Of a stretch of DNA of 64,000 bases, positions 11,397 through 23,200 are shown piece by piece. The stretch comes from Glebionis coronaria (lineage: Eukaryota > Streptophyta > Magnoliopsida > Asterales > Asteraceae): the NCBI GenBank assembly GCA_025667525.1, contig CM046882.1, forward strand, positions 23,076,488 to 23,140,487. Reading direction: 5' to 3'. The translations under genes were made by a program, and so were the position numbers. Below the pieces are notes generated by a model. That model was not told the DNA's origin. It did not search any database and was given only the letters and a program-made list of their open reading frames with translations. The stretch's first letter is position 1. Every line of letters begins with the position of its first letter.

Positions 11397-12629
11397 TGTT
11401 AATGCAATGATGCATAAAAACGTTACTTGCATTTTTCGGTCTCGCTTTGTTTTGATTACGACAATATGTAAAAACAAGCATTTACAAAAACAACGAAAAA
11501 CGAATTCTTGAGTTCAAGTATGTTTCATTTCTACCATTTTCACTTAAGGTATGTACAAAAAAGTACTCATCCTAATTAAGTGATCAAGGATTTAATCTTT
11601 TCTTAAAATTTACTTTTTATTGAGTGTGACAAGTTTTTATTAAACTTTATTTTTAAGAAAATGTTTTATTAAATTAAATATTTGAAAATTTGAAAATGGC
11701 ATATTCTATCTTGGTTTGGAATATCCTTTCAGGATATTTTAATCACCAGATTCGAACCATACCACTAAAAGACAAAAAGGAGCGGAGTTTACTCCCGCGG
11801 TTCCTTAACTAGCTATGCGGTTCCTTATCGATAAAGAACCGGGGGCTACAATAAAGAACCGCGAGCAAATATAGCCTTTGGAGCCTTGTCTTATAAATAG
11901 TGGACCATTCTCAGATTTTATCTTCACCTCTTTTGCACATATAATTCCAGATTCTTTCATACTTCTAAAATCACTCAAATCCTTGGTCATTTGGTTGATT
12001 ACTACTTGTTTAGAAGTGAATCTTTCTTCTCCCATCTCTTCCTCTCCAGGTGCAAAGAGAAGAACACTTTCATCCTTGAAGTGTTGTGTCTACCTCAAAG
12101 ATCCATTTAAGATCAAATCTTATTTATTCATTGTTGTGTCATAGGTTGTGAAGATCCAAGTAGTTGTGTCTATTTGGAGGTTGGGTATGTACTAAGGTTT
12201 ATACTTTGTCCTTAAAGTATACTAGTGTAGATTGGTCCTAGATAAGATTAGGTCTCGACTTTTAGCTTAGAGTTGGAAGTTGGATAAGCAACGTTATGTA
12301 CGGTTTCTCCACCTTAAGGAGCTTGTTGATTAGTGAACTCTCGAGTAAGGAGTACTCGAGGAGTAGAGTAGGGACGAGGAGTGAGCTTTGTTTCCGAACC
12401 ACTATAAATCCTTGGTGTTTGGTTTGATCTTTCTTTCCCTTATCTCTTTACATTCATTATTCTTTATACTTGTGATTATTAGTTTAGTTGCACTATACCT
12501 TGTTCATATTTTGTATAAGAAGGTTTCACATAATCACTCAAGTCTAAGTTTTTGAAAAGGATTTTTGAAAACCGTCTTTTGACAAGTAAATTTTAAGAAA
12601 CTATTCAACCCCCCATTCTAGTTTCTAGA
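11397..12629 (+). repeat. Full LTR of element C family (1,233 bp)
   Basis: It starts TGTTAATGCAATG and ends TTTCTAGA (ACA in the other copy). TGGTG lies on both sides (11392-11396 and 12630-12634), so by itself it looks like a solo LTR, although a further copy of the family follows. It pairs with the LTR at 29558-30731. It holds a cluster of GCGGTTCC/GGAACCGC inverted words (11797-11870) and a TATA box. Confidence 0.85.
11892..11899 (+). promoter_or_regulatory. TATA box in element C LTR
   Basis: TATAAATA in the middle of the LTR marks the probable U3/R promoter of element C. The same box is at 30053-30060 in the right LTR. The GGAACCGC inverted-repeat cluster lies just upstream in both copies. 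Confidence 0.6.
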
Positions 12630-13099
12630 TGGTGATTTACCTTTGAGGACATATGAGGGAATCCTGTTAATTAAGTATATAGCAGTTAGAATGCAATCAG
12701 ACCAAAAAATAAAAGGAATCCCCCCTGAAACATAAGGCTCCTTGCAACATTCATCAAGTGCCTATGTTTCCTTTCAGCAATGCCATTTTGTTGAGGGGTG
12801 TAAGTGCAAGAGGTTCGATGAACTATTCCAAGGTCAGAGAACAAAGAAATCATTTTCTTATTGACAAATTCAGTACCATTGTCAGATCTGACAACTTTGA
12901 TACTTTTATTAAATTGATTTTCGACCAGTTTAATGTAATTAGCAAAGGTGTCAAATACTTCATCTTTAGATTTTAAAAGAAAAGTCCACACAGCCCTAGA
13001 ATAATCATCAACAATTGTCAAGAAATACTTGTATCCCTCTCTGCTAGAGATCCTGTAGGGACCCCACAAGTCAAGGTGAACAAGCTCACCGAGACGAGT
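12630..13099 (-). pseudogene. Duplicated fragment of element A integrase
   Basis: This is a second copy of the A integrase core otherwise found at 30732-31061 plus 33514-33660. Its 146-residue frame holds all three catalytic acids: Asp in HLDLWGP, Asp in RSDNGTEF and Glu in QQNGIAERK. It lacks element B, which interrupts the other copy. The right edge joins the tail of a C LTR through a shared TA/GTA. It therefore arose by recombination after C inserted and before, or separately from, B. Confidence 0.85.
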
Positions 13100-13214
13100 A
13101 TAAGAAGGTTTCACATAATCACTCAAGTCTAAGTTTTTGAAAAGGATTTTTGAAAACCGTCTTTTGACAAATAAATTTTAAGAAACTATTCAACCCCCCC
13201 TTCTAGTTTCTACA
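13100..13214 (+). repeat. Truncated 5' LTR of C1 with primer binding site
   Basis: Only the last ~115 bases of the LTR remain, joined on the left to element A integrase sequence. Directly after its TTTCTACA end is TTGGTATCAGAG (13216-13227), complementary to the 3' end of initiator methionine tRNA, the usual copia primer. Confidence 0.85.
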
Positions 13215-13282
13215 ATTGGTATCAGAGAGTAGTTGCTCAAGCCTTTTTAAAATATATTGTATTTTAAAACTTGAATCGATCT

Positions 13283-15210
13283 ATGGATTCAAACAAGTAC
13301 CTTGAAGGGCAATTCATGCAAAGACCACCTCTTTTTGAAACTGATAGTTTTATTTATTGGAAAAATAGATTTGAGACTTATGTGAAATCAAAAGATTTAA
13401 ATCTTTGGTAGGTTATTACCCATGGTGAGTTTTTGTCTTATCAATATAATGAAGTTTCTAAAAGCAAAGAGATAGTCACTTTTGACAAAGCTAATGATGA
13501 TACTAAAAGGAAACTTGCTAAAAATAATGAGGCTAAAATGGTGATTTACAATGCTTTACCAAAGAAAGAGTACGAAAGGATTTTTATGTGTGAAACCGCT
13601 AAAGATATTTGGAACACTCTTTTAATAACCCACCACGGTAATAGCCAAGTCAAAGAAAGTAAAATCGATCTTCTTGTTTAACAATATGAACAATTTGTCA
13701 TCTTAGAAGATGAAACTATTGATAGTGTATTTACTAGATTTAACACTATTATTACTAGTCTAAAAGCACTTGATGAAGGTTTTTCTAGCAAGAACAATGT
13801 TAGGAAGTTTCTTAGGGCGTTGCATCCAAAGTGTAGAGCCAAAGTCACGGCGATTGAAGAATCAAAATATCTCACCACATTATCACTCGATGAACTAATT
13901 GGAAACTTAAAAGTTCACGAGATGATAATTTTGAAGGACTCGGAATAGAGTGAAAGAAAGTCTCTAGCACTTATAGCCAAGAAGGCGCAAAGTGACCATG
14001 AAAGCTACTCGGATATTGATGATGAGGAATATGCCATGGCTGTTAGAGACTTCAAGAAGTTCTTCAAAAGACGAGGTCAACACGTGAGACAACCAAGAAA
14101 AAAAAGAAATCCTTCTCCAAAAACCGTTTTGCCAAGGACGATAAAGGTGATAAGAAATGCTTTAGATGTGGTGATACAAATCATTTCATCGGTGATTGTC
14201 CTAAGACTTCATGCGAAAAGAACCACACGGCATTCGTTGGAGGTTCATGGAGAGATAGCGGTGAAGATGTTGATGACAAATCCAAAGATTAGAAATGTCT
14301 TATGGCTCACATTTCTAAAGAGGCACATTCCAAAACCGATTATTATAGTAATAATAGTTCTTCTCAAGATGATATAGAATTAGAGGGCCAATACAATAAC
14401 TTACACAAACTTAACCTTAAATTCATTGAAAATAACAAAGTGCTAAAATCAACTAGAACTAAGTTGAAAATGAGAATTGTGAGCTAAGAGAGAAATTAGT
14501 TAAGCTTGAGAAAAACAAAGTAGTTGATTTAGGTTGTCTAAAATGTGAAAACCTTAGACAAGAGAATGAAGATCTCAAGAGTACCTCCATTAAATTGGAA
14601 AAGTTCATGCAAGGTACTAGTGATCTTAATGATATGTTAAACAAATAAATTCATTCTAAGGAAAGACTTGGGTTGGGTTATAACACTAATGAAGCATCTA
14701 CGAGTGAACCTAAACAAGTCAAGTTTTCAGAAAAACGAACAACTGTACGCGGTACGCCAGTATATGACGCGGTTCCCTATTGCTATGGAACCGCGGGTAC
14801 TGATAACGAACCGCGGACAGAGGATGGTTTTTGTGAAAATCCTGAACTTTCTGAAAAGTCTATTTTAGGTGAAGGGCCAAAACATATTCTTATTAACAAG
14901 GTCAAAGTACCTATTATTAAAAAGCCTACTCTAGATAAATTCTACAAGACCTTGAGTAAACCTCTAATGGGAACTAGAAACTTATCTAGACAAACATCTA
15001 CTCCTCCAACGGTACGAAATGAGTCAAAACCTAGAGGTAGAACACCTACACCAAAAAGGAGCTAAGTCACGACCTAGAAGTAAAACACCAACACCTAGAA
15101 GAAATAACAATAATTCTATATCAAGATCAAAGACACCTATGAGAAACAATGAACAACAAAATGGCCATATGAATTGGAACAAATGTTTGATCTTGTGTGT
15201 TGTTACCTAG
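13283..15210 (+). pseudogene. C1 gag, interrupted
   Basis: Gag packages element RNA. The frame opens with MDSNKYLEG, has a UBN2/retrotransposon-gag helical region, a decayed CCHC knuckle region (about 14150-14215), a charged coiled region, and a tail of RTPTPKR/SKTPTPRR repeats. In-frame stops are at 13409, 13679, 13946 and 14290. Those at 13409, 13946 and 14290 also occur in C2, while 13679 is private to C1. About 110 bases present in C2 (24858-24971) are missing here near 15180. Confidence 0.85.
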
Positions 15211-18200
15211 ATATGCTTGGGGATCGATTTAGAGTCTGACGAGTGGATTAAGGATAGTGGATGTTCTAAATACATGACGGGTAGTTGAAGTTTGTTCTCG
15301 TACTACAAAGCATATGATGGAGGTAACGTTACATTCACAAGTAATCGAAGGGGTAATATCATTGGCAAAGGTACAGTTTCTCTTGACTCTATGACCATAG
15401 AAAACGTAGAGCACGTAGATAACCTAGGTTTTAACCTTATAAGTATAGGTCAAATTTGTGACAATAAGTGTAAGGTCATCTTTTCGGAATATGATAGTGA
15501 AATCGTAAAAGATGGAAAGGCCATTGGAAAAGGTGTTAGAAAGCATGGGCTTTATGTCATGAAGGTCAACAGGAAGTCAAAGGAAAACTTATGTCTAACG
15601 ACTTTAGATGATAGTTATACTCTTTGGCATAGGAGATTAGGTCACGCTAATATGCGTTTAATTGAATCTTTAGTCTCTAAGGAGTTGGTAAGACATCTCC
15701 CCAAGATGAAGTTTGATAGTCACTTTTGTGATGCTTGCAAATTTGGGAAGCAAGTTCACTTAAGTCACAAAGCCAAGAATTTGGTTTCGAACTCTCGGTG
15801 CTTAGAGCTCCTACATATGGATCTCTTTGGACCTTCCGCCATACGGAGTTATGGAGGTAAACTTTATACCCTAGTCATAGTTGACGACTATCCTAGATTC
15901 ACTTGGACTAGATTTTTGCTGTCTAAGAATGAGGCTTTCGATCACTTTGAAATCTTTGCTCAAAGAATCCAAAATCAACTAGGATGTTTAGTTGTCTCTA
16001 TTAGGAAGGATCATGGTAGGGAATTTGATAATGAAGTGCAATTCGGTGCCTTTTGTGAAGCTCATGGAATTACCCATAACTTCTCGGCTCCTTGCACTCT
16101 TTAATCAAATGGGGTAGTTGAAAGGAAGAATAGGACCCTCCAAGAGATGAGTAGGACGATGTTAAATGAGCAATCTTTGCCTCAAAAATTTTGGTGCAAT
16201 GCCATTGACACATCGACCTATATTGTCAATCGAATTCTTATTCGACCTTTTCTAGGAATGACCCCCTATGAGATTATTAAAGGTAAGAAGCCCTCATTGG
16301 ATTACTTTAGGGTGTTTGGAAGAAAGTGTTTCATTCTCAACACTAAAGATTACCTTACTAAGTTTGACCCAAAGTTGTACGAAGGTATCTTTTTAGGTTA
16401 TTCCCAAACTAGCAAAGTCTACATAGTCCTCAATAGAACCTCGGGTGTAATTGAAGAATCACTTAACACGAAATTTGATGAAAACCATCCTTCATCTAAG
16501 ACATCACCTTTGGTAGATGATGACTTGGATGGAATAGACATAGTCAAAGCCAAAGATGTTAGAAATATAGGAGTTGAAGAACTTAATGTTGAAAAGGGAG
16601 TAAACATTAAGGAGTCAAAGGATCATGCCCTCGACAACGTCATAGGCAAATTAAATCAAAGGACCCTAAGATCTCAAGTCCAAAATCAAAGTAACTTCTT
16701 TTGTTTCGTCTCCTTGATTGAACTAAAGAATGTTAAAGAAGCTTTGATGGACAAGAGTTGGGTCATCGCCATGCAAGAAGAATTGAATCAGTTCATTGCT
16801 AATGACGTTTGGGAACTTGTTCCTCTACCTAGAAGTTCGACCATTATAGGAACCAAATGGGTATATAGGAATAAGTTATACGAGCATGGTGTTGTGTCTC
16901 GTAACAAGGCTAGACTTGTATCTCAAGGCTATAATCAACAAAAAGGTATTGATTATGACGAGACATACGCACCTGTAGCAAGAATAGAATCCATTAGAAT
17001 CCTTTTAGCCTACGCTTGTGCCTTAGACTTTAAGCTTCAACAAATGGATGTAAAGAGTGTGTTTCTTAACGGTTTGATCAATGAGGAGGTATATGTGACT
17101 CAACCTTCTGGCTTCATTGATTTTGAGAAACCGGATCATGTATACAAGCTTAAGAAAGCTCTTTACGGTCTCAAACAAGCACCCAAAGCTTGGTATGATA
17201 GACTTAAAGCGCTTCTTGTAAAACATGAGTATACCATGGGGATGGTAGAAAATACGCTCTTTACAAAGAAGAAAGGTTCTCACCTCATTATCGTACAAAT
17301 ATATGTTGATGACATTATATTTGGTTCAACTTGTCAATCATTGTGTGATGAATTTACCAAAATCATGCATGGAGAGTTTAAAATGAGTATGATGGGAGAA
17401 CTTAACTTCTTTTTAGGACTCCAACTTAAACAAATGGATGATGGTATTTTCTTTAATCAATCCAAGTACGTTAAAGAAATGCTAAAGAAATTTAGATTAG
17501 AAGACTCTAGACCGATGAAGACCCCTATGGCCTCGGATACTAAACTCATCGTAGATGATGATTGTGAGTCGGTAGACAACACCAAATATAGAGGTATGAT
17601 TGGTAGTTTGTTGTACCTAACGACAAGTTGACCGGATATCATGTTTAGTGTTTTCCTTTGTGCTCGCTTCCAAGAGGCTCCCAAAACCTCTCACCTTGAA
17701 GTGGTTAAGCGTATCTTCCAAATATAGGTACATTTAGGATTATGGTATCCTAAAGGTACTGGTGTAGAAACCATTGTCTACGTGGACTCAGATCATGCGG
17801 GAGGCTATGTGGACTGGAAAAGCACTAGTGGAGTTTGTACCTTCATGGGTTGTTGTTTAACTTCTTGGTTCTCTAATAAACAAACCGCTCTTGCTATATC
17901 CACCACGAAAGCCAAGTATGTGAGTGCCGGTAAAGGTTGCCAACAAGCTCTATGGATGAAGCAAGCGCTTGTTGATTACGGGATTTCTCTTGATGATGTT
18001 CCCATCATGTGCGACAATAAGGGTGCAATAGACCTTAGCAAGAATCCCATACAACATTCGCGGACCAAAAACATAGAGATTCGCCACCATTTCCTTATGG
18101 ATAATGTTCAAAAGGGGAACATTTCAATTGAAAAGGTGCCCTCGGTAGAAAACTTAGCCGATATCTTCACTAAGCCACTTAAGAGGGAACCTTTTAATTA

Positions 18201-18255
18201 TTTGCGTCTAGGTCTAGGTTTATGGAACATATTCCTTAATTGCGTATTTTATTAA
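15211..18255 (+). pseudogene. C1 pol (protease, integrase, RT, RNase H)
   Basis: The degraded protease has the DSGCS motif. GAG-pre-integrase has LWHRRLGHAN. Integrase shows the zinc-finger H/C residues, HMDLFGP and RKDHGREFDN, and its final part follows a stop (16102-16104) in the SNGVVERKN motif. RT holds IGTKWVYRNK, QMDVKSVFLNG, LYGLKQAPKAW and IYVDDIIFGS (about 17303). RNase H runs 17782-18255 with SDHAGG, a TKAKYVSAGK block and LADIFTKPL. Stops at 16102 and 17725 are shared with C2; the one at 17629 is private to C1. The pol product would copy and integrate the element, but this copy cannot make it. Confidence 0.9.
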
Positions 18256-18936
18256 TCAAGTCTTTTTATCTTTTGAGTCTTTTCTTTCTTTGAGTCATTG
18301 AGTCTTACAAACGCTTTTTGGAAAACCTCTCTTCTCTTTTTCAAAATTCTCAAAGTTCTTTCGAAATTGGTCGAGAAATGTTTTTGCATTGTTAATTCAA
18401 TCTAAAAACGTTTTTCATAGCTTCTTGCTATTAATAATGAGCTTACATAATTCATATGTATGCGTCTCTCAAGTATAGAAAGAACAAAAATGAACTATGG
18501 AGGATCTTTGTGTCATGACTTATTTTCTAGTTCAGCACACCTCCAACATCGATTTTCTTTAAAATTCATGTATTTTGGTCAAAACCTTGTTTGGTGAGGT
18601 ATTGTGTGTTTTCTTTGTCTATCTTTGCTTTTTAGCATATCTCTATGATTAGTTAGACTAGAAAAATAGGATTTGTTGAATTAGAAAATCCTCACTCGTC
18701 ACCAAAATCAACCCACTGTGGGCGGTTCTTTATAGAGACCGTGACTCCATATTGATATGGAACCGCCGGTAGAGCAAAGGAACCGCGTACAGTGCTTCCT
18801 ATTTCGGGTATTTCTAAAACTTCAAATTTGTTCCAACACTTTTTGGAATCTTTGTTTCAACCCTTTGACCACCCTCAAAATATCTTGAGCTTTCTCTATT
18901 TAACCCTAATCATTTTGAATCCTTTCTCAAATCAAA
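18256..18936 (+). other. C1 post-pol spacer with GGAACCGC motifs
   Basis: This non-coding stretch follows pol. At 18722-18795 it has GGCGGTTC, GGAACCGCCGG and GGAACCGCG, the same inverted words found in the LTR (11797-11870) and in gag (14750-14822). Nothing else is recognised. Confidence 0.6.
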
Positions 18937-19292
18937 ATGTCTTATTCTCCAAATGAAAGCCTTGATTCTCCTTCATTTTCTCCAATTGCTTTCAATCCCA
19001 ATTCACCCAAGAACACTCAAATCACATTTCTTCTCCTTCTAAGAATGTTGATTGTGGAACTTCTTTTTTTACACCTCAACCCTTTAGTGTTCTTCCTCCT
19101 TCACATGATAATGTCATGCATCATGGAACATATTGTCATTGTTGTCAATATCAACATCTTGCTATGGCTCATATCTATGAGGAGTTAAATTACATCAAGA
19201 GTCTCTTAGTCAAACCTCCTCTTCACTATGACTATGAGATTACTACCAAGCTACCACCACCTCCTTCCGCCACTACCTTGTCTTTTATCTAA
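18937..19292 (+). pseudogene. C1 small third frame (ORF3) with frameshift
   Basis: The frame begins MSYSPNESLDSPSFSP and shifts frame near 19010. The new frame continues for about 90 residues with SPSKNVDCGTSFFTP, a HCCQYQHLAMAHIYEELNYIKSLL block and a Pro-rich end, closing at a TAA. The small size, lack of membrane segments in the continuing frame, and position after RNase H suggest an accessory third ORF, a region where Sireviruses may carry an env-like gene. I do not recognise a family. The same frameshift is in C2 (28729-29084). Confidence 0.5.
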
Positions 19293-19589
19293 GCATTGGT
19301 TGCTTATCTTCAAGACATCTAGTTCAAGCAAATCTTAGAGTTCTAGTTTAACTAGGATTAGATTTATGCTTTTGGCTTGTTTTATTTTTGTTTACATACA
19401 TATTTGTATGTTTTGTTTCCTTGTATCTTTTATTTATGTTTTCCTTTCAACATGACTTATCTTAGATCTTGGTTTCTTCTCTTTTATTTTTTTGTGTGGC
19501 CTTTGCTATATCTTGTTGGGTGTTTCTTCTCTTCTGCTAACCCTTCTATATAGCTTGTCACCATATCTCAATTCCTTGGTGCCCCAAGC

Positions 19590-19766
19590 AAGGGGGAGTA
19601 AGAACCAAGGGGAGAATTTGCAAAGTCCGATTCTTATCTTCTACAAATACTTTTGCAACCTTTTTGCTTCGACAAAGGGGGAGAAGTGAAATAAACTCGT
19701 CTTCGAAAATCTTGTTTTCCTTGTGATTGAGTTTATGTATTGCCGAAAATAAAAAAAGGGGGAGAT
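19590..19766 (+). other. Multiple polypurine tracts of C1
   Basis: Four purine runs precede the LTR: 19590-19598, 19606-19613, 19673-19685 and 19750-19766 (AAAAAAAGGGGGAGAT, next to the LTR). Several PPT copies before the 3' LTR are a known Sirevirus signature and support the lineage call. Confidence 0.75.
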
Positions 19767-20143
19767 TGTAAATGCAATGATGCCTAAAAACGTTACTTGC
19801 ATTTTTCGGTATTGCTTTGTTTTGATTACGACAATATGTAAAAACAAGCATTTACGAAAACAACGAAAAACGAATTCTTAAGTTCAAGTATTTTTCATTT
19901 CTACCATTATCACTTAAGGTATGTACAAACAAGTACTCATCCTAATTAAGTGATCAAGGATTTAATCTTTTCTTAAAACTCACTTTTTATTAAGTGTGAT
20001 AAGTTTTTATTAAACTTTATTTTTAAGAAAATGTTTTATTAAATTAAATATTTGAAAATTTGAAAATGGCATATTCTATCTTAGTTTGGAATATCCTTTC
20101 AGGATATTTAAATCACCAGATTCGAACCCTTCTAGTTTCTACA
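19767..20143 (+). repeat. Truncated LTR shared by C1 and C2 (377 bp)
   Basis: It begins TGTAAATGCAATG like the full LTR, runs to CAGATTCGAACC, then jumps to the last bases CCTTCTAGTTTCTACA. About 0.85 kb of the LTR interior, including its TATA box, is gone; the break falls at a short shared ACCC/CCC. Another TTGGTATCAGAG primer site follows at 20145, so this LTR serves as the 3' end of C1 and the 5' end of C2. Confidence 0.85.
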
Positions 20144-20211
20144 ATTGGTATCAGAGAGTAGTTGCTCAAGCCTTTTTAAAATATATTGTATTTTAAAACT
20201 TGAATCGATCT

Positions 20212-23200
20212 ATGGATTCAAACAAGTACCTTGAAGGGCAATGTCACACCCCACCATGGCGGAATATGGGGCGCGACGTATAGATATCATCACAACAACA
20301 GCGTGTCTATAGAGAGAACTAAATGAAATTGAAATATCATAAATGACGACACAAATGTCGTAACAATATCTCAACAATGCAGGCGTCTAGGTAAGTAGGT
20401 AACAGGCCTATCTTACCAAAGACATACAAATGAACAAACATCAAACATATAGGTACCATAAAGTTCACTTAATCAAGACACAAAATAAAATCTAAGAGGA
20501 AAGGGAATCCTCCTAATGCAATCCTAGCAACCTCTACACTCTAGCCACTTCTAACATCATCCTCCTCAACTACCTCACCTGAAAGTGACACTAAAATCTG
20601 TCAACATAAAGTTGGTGAGAACATAGGTTTAAGTTATCTAGAACATCATAAGAAACCTTTACATCCGCTGCAAATAAGTTGAAGGAAAACAATTTATAGT
20701 AATGGACCATAATGTGATAATCATGTTACATGCATCCATAACAAAACATAAACCAAGTACCGATCACATCTACAATTCACAAAGCACACTATAACAATCA
20801 AGAAGTATCCCGTCACACACACAAGAACACACACCACACTATCCGGATCTTTCCCACACCACCTGTGGAAGATGAACTATATCCCCGTCGAGATATCTTG
20901 CCTCCGAAGAGACGATGCACAAGTACTCAGGACGGATCGTGCCCCCCGAACCAAGAACTCAGGACGGATACGAACCAAGAACTCAGGACGGATCGTGCCC
21001 CACGCTCCACACACATCACAACTGGTCCCATAGACGCCCATACATCTATGTACCAATCCCAATCATAACACAATCAAGATTTACATATCATAACACATAT
21101 CAAAGCACATATGAGAACACATAAGCACGCAAGTCACACAATAACACATCTATGTCCAAACATTTATAAAAATATAGTACCAAAACATTTTAAGAACACC
21201 ACAAGTGTCATCTCCATCCCATACTAGAAGAAAACATTTAAAAACTTAGTAAAAATGGGACTATGAACTCACCTGATAGCACAGCAAGCTAGCACTCCTG
21301 CAAACCTATAAAATCATACACGACACCCTTAGCTCAGGTCTTAACACCCAAGTTAAGTAACAATCAAGGAGATGAATCTAATCCCCCAATCCCCACTATC
21401 TAGTTCTCCCACTACAAGCTATTCTATACGTAAAATTCCAGTTTTTCCCCGGTACGGTTTACTAGTCACTAAACGATCACATGAAGTGAACTTAACACCA
21501 CACTTGACTCCTACCCTACTGGAGTTATGTTGTTATATGATCTAAGAACTTCAAAAACCAATTTTACTTTCTAAATACACGTTTAACCCTTTTGTTTAGT
21601 CTCTACGCCAAAAGTCGTTTTCACCAAAACTGATTTTCCGTACATGCTAAATGTTTGACACCAAAACCCCGACCTAAACACCATAAATTTTATTGAAAAC
21701 CTCCAGTCATTTTATATACATTATAAAGAGTTCCCAAATCAAAAATATTTGGCTATCTCATCCGTTTGGTTAGGTTTTGACTCAAATCCCCGAAATCAAA
21801 ATTTATTCTTGAACAACGCACTGTTTTTGTAAAAATTATTTGACGACCTTCCCGAACTCCATTTTCGACCAACCTTACATTTGTGAAAAGTATACTCCCT
21901 GAACTTAATTTTAAAAAAAGAAACTCGACCAAAGGTGCTACCTACTGCCCGGAACAGTCGACACAAGGCAGACTTAAAAATCAGACTGTTTTACGCCTTT
22001 ATGCACTAACCCTCTAAACATCATTAATTATCCCTAAATTTATAACACAAACCCTAAAATCATTAATGGATCTTAATTAGTATATTTTTCCATAAAATTA
22101 ATAAAACCCTAATCATCTCAATGATGGTTAATTAACAATATAATTATGATTAATTAATAAAAACATAAATTATATTAAGGTTTAATTGATCACTTACCTT
22201 GAAACAAGAAAAATTAATGAACCCTAATCATAATTTCGACTTCTCTTGATATCCATGGAAGATTTAGACTGATTTTAGGTTTATTTAGGGTTATTAGTCG
22301 TTTTTAGGGGTCTAGGGGTGTTTATATAGGCCTTGGTAACCTTCTGGACAAGTTTAGGCCCAACTAGGACTTTTAAATGGTAATTATCCTATTTTTATTA
22401 ATTTAATTATTAAAATTAAGGCTATGGGACCCACAAATTCGACTCCTCTCTGTGTTTTATCATATTTACACTCTCCCCCTTCTATTTTATGTTTACCTAT
22501 ACTCCTATACACTTTCGGGACCAAACCGGGTACCCTTTTGCTAATTTTTCGACTTTTTACGCGATTTTTGAACTAGCCTTCATTTCTAAAAGTTTCTAAA
22601 TATAGAAAGTAACTATAAAACTTATCCTAACCATATTATATATACTTAATACATACATACAACATACGATACGTACACGAAACCTTATCAAAACGATACC
22701 CGAACTTTTCTGCAGTTCATTTCTGAACTCATTTCATTTCATTTCATTTCGTTTCATTTCCAACTTATACCATGATTTATACATTCATATGAACTCATGA
22801 GCACGAACCAACCCCATCACATCATCATATAACGTACCATGTACTACATAAACAATGTCTAACATCATGATAAAGTCTCAAATATGAGCACATAACACAT
22901 ATACGCACACCAAGCACATGATCAACATCAAACAGTCAAAAGTGAAAAATCCAAAATCTAGGGTTGTCACAGGCAATTCATGCAAAGACCAACTCTTTTT
23001 GAAACTGATAGTTTTATTTATTGGAAAAATAGATTTGAGACTTATGTGAAATCAAAAGATTTAAATCTTTGGTAGGTTATTACCCATGGTGATTTTTTGT
23101 CTTATCAATATAATGAAGTTTCTAAAAGCAAAGAGATAGTCACTTTTGACAAAGCTAATGATGATACTAAAAGGAAACTTGCTAAAAATAATGAGGCTAA

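Larger units (their letters stand above)
13100..20143 (+). mobile_element. Element C1: Sirevirus-like Ty1/copia copy
   Basis: Order on the plus strand: truncated LTR tail (13100-13214), primer site, gag, protease, integrase, reverse transcriptase, RNase H, a small third frame, a run of polypurine tracts, then a truncated LTR shared with C2. The extended gag with SR/TP-rich repeats after the zinc knuckle, the IYVDDIIFGS box, the RGMIGSLLYLT wording and the multiple purine tracts point to the Sirevirus lineage (family knowledge). Several stops make it defective. Confidence 0.85.

Noticed and set aside
18937..19188. Envelope gene of a Sirevirus
   Set aside because: The hydrophobic LLLL stretches come from reading past the frameshift; the conserved continuing frame has no membrane segment.
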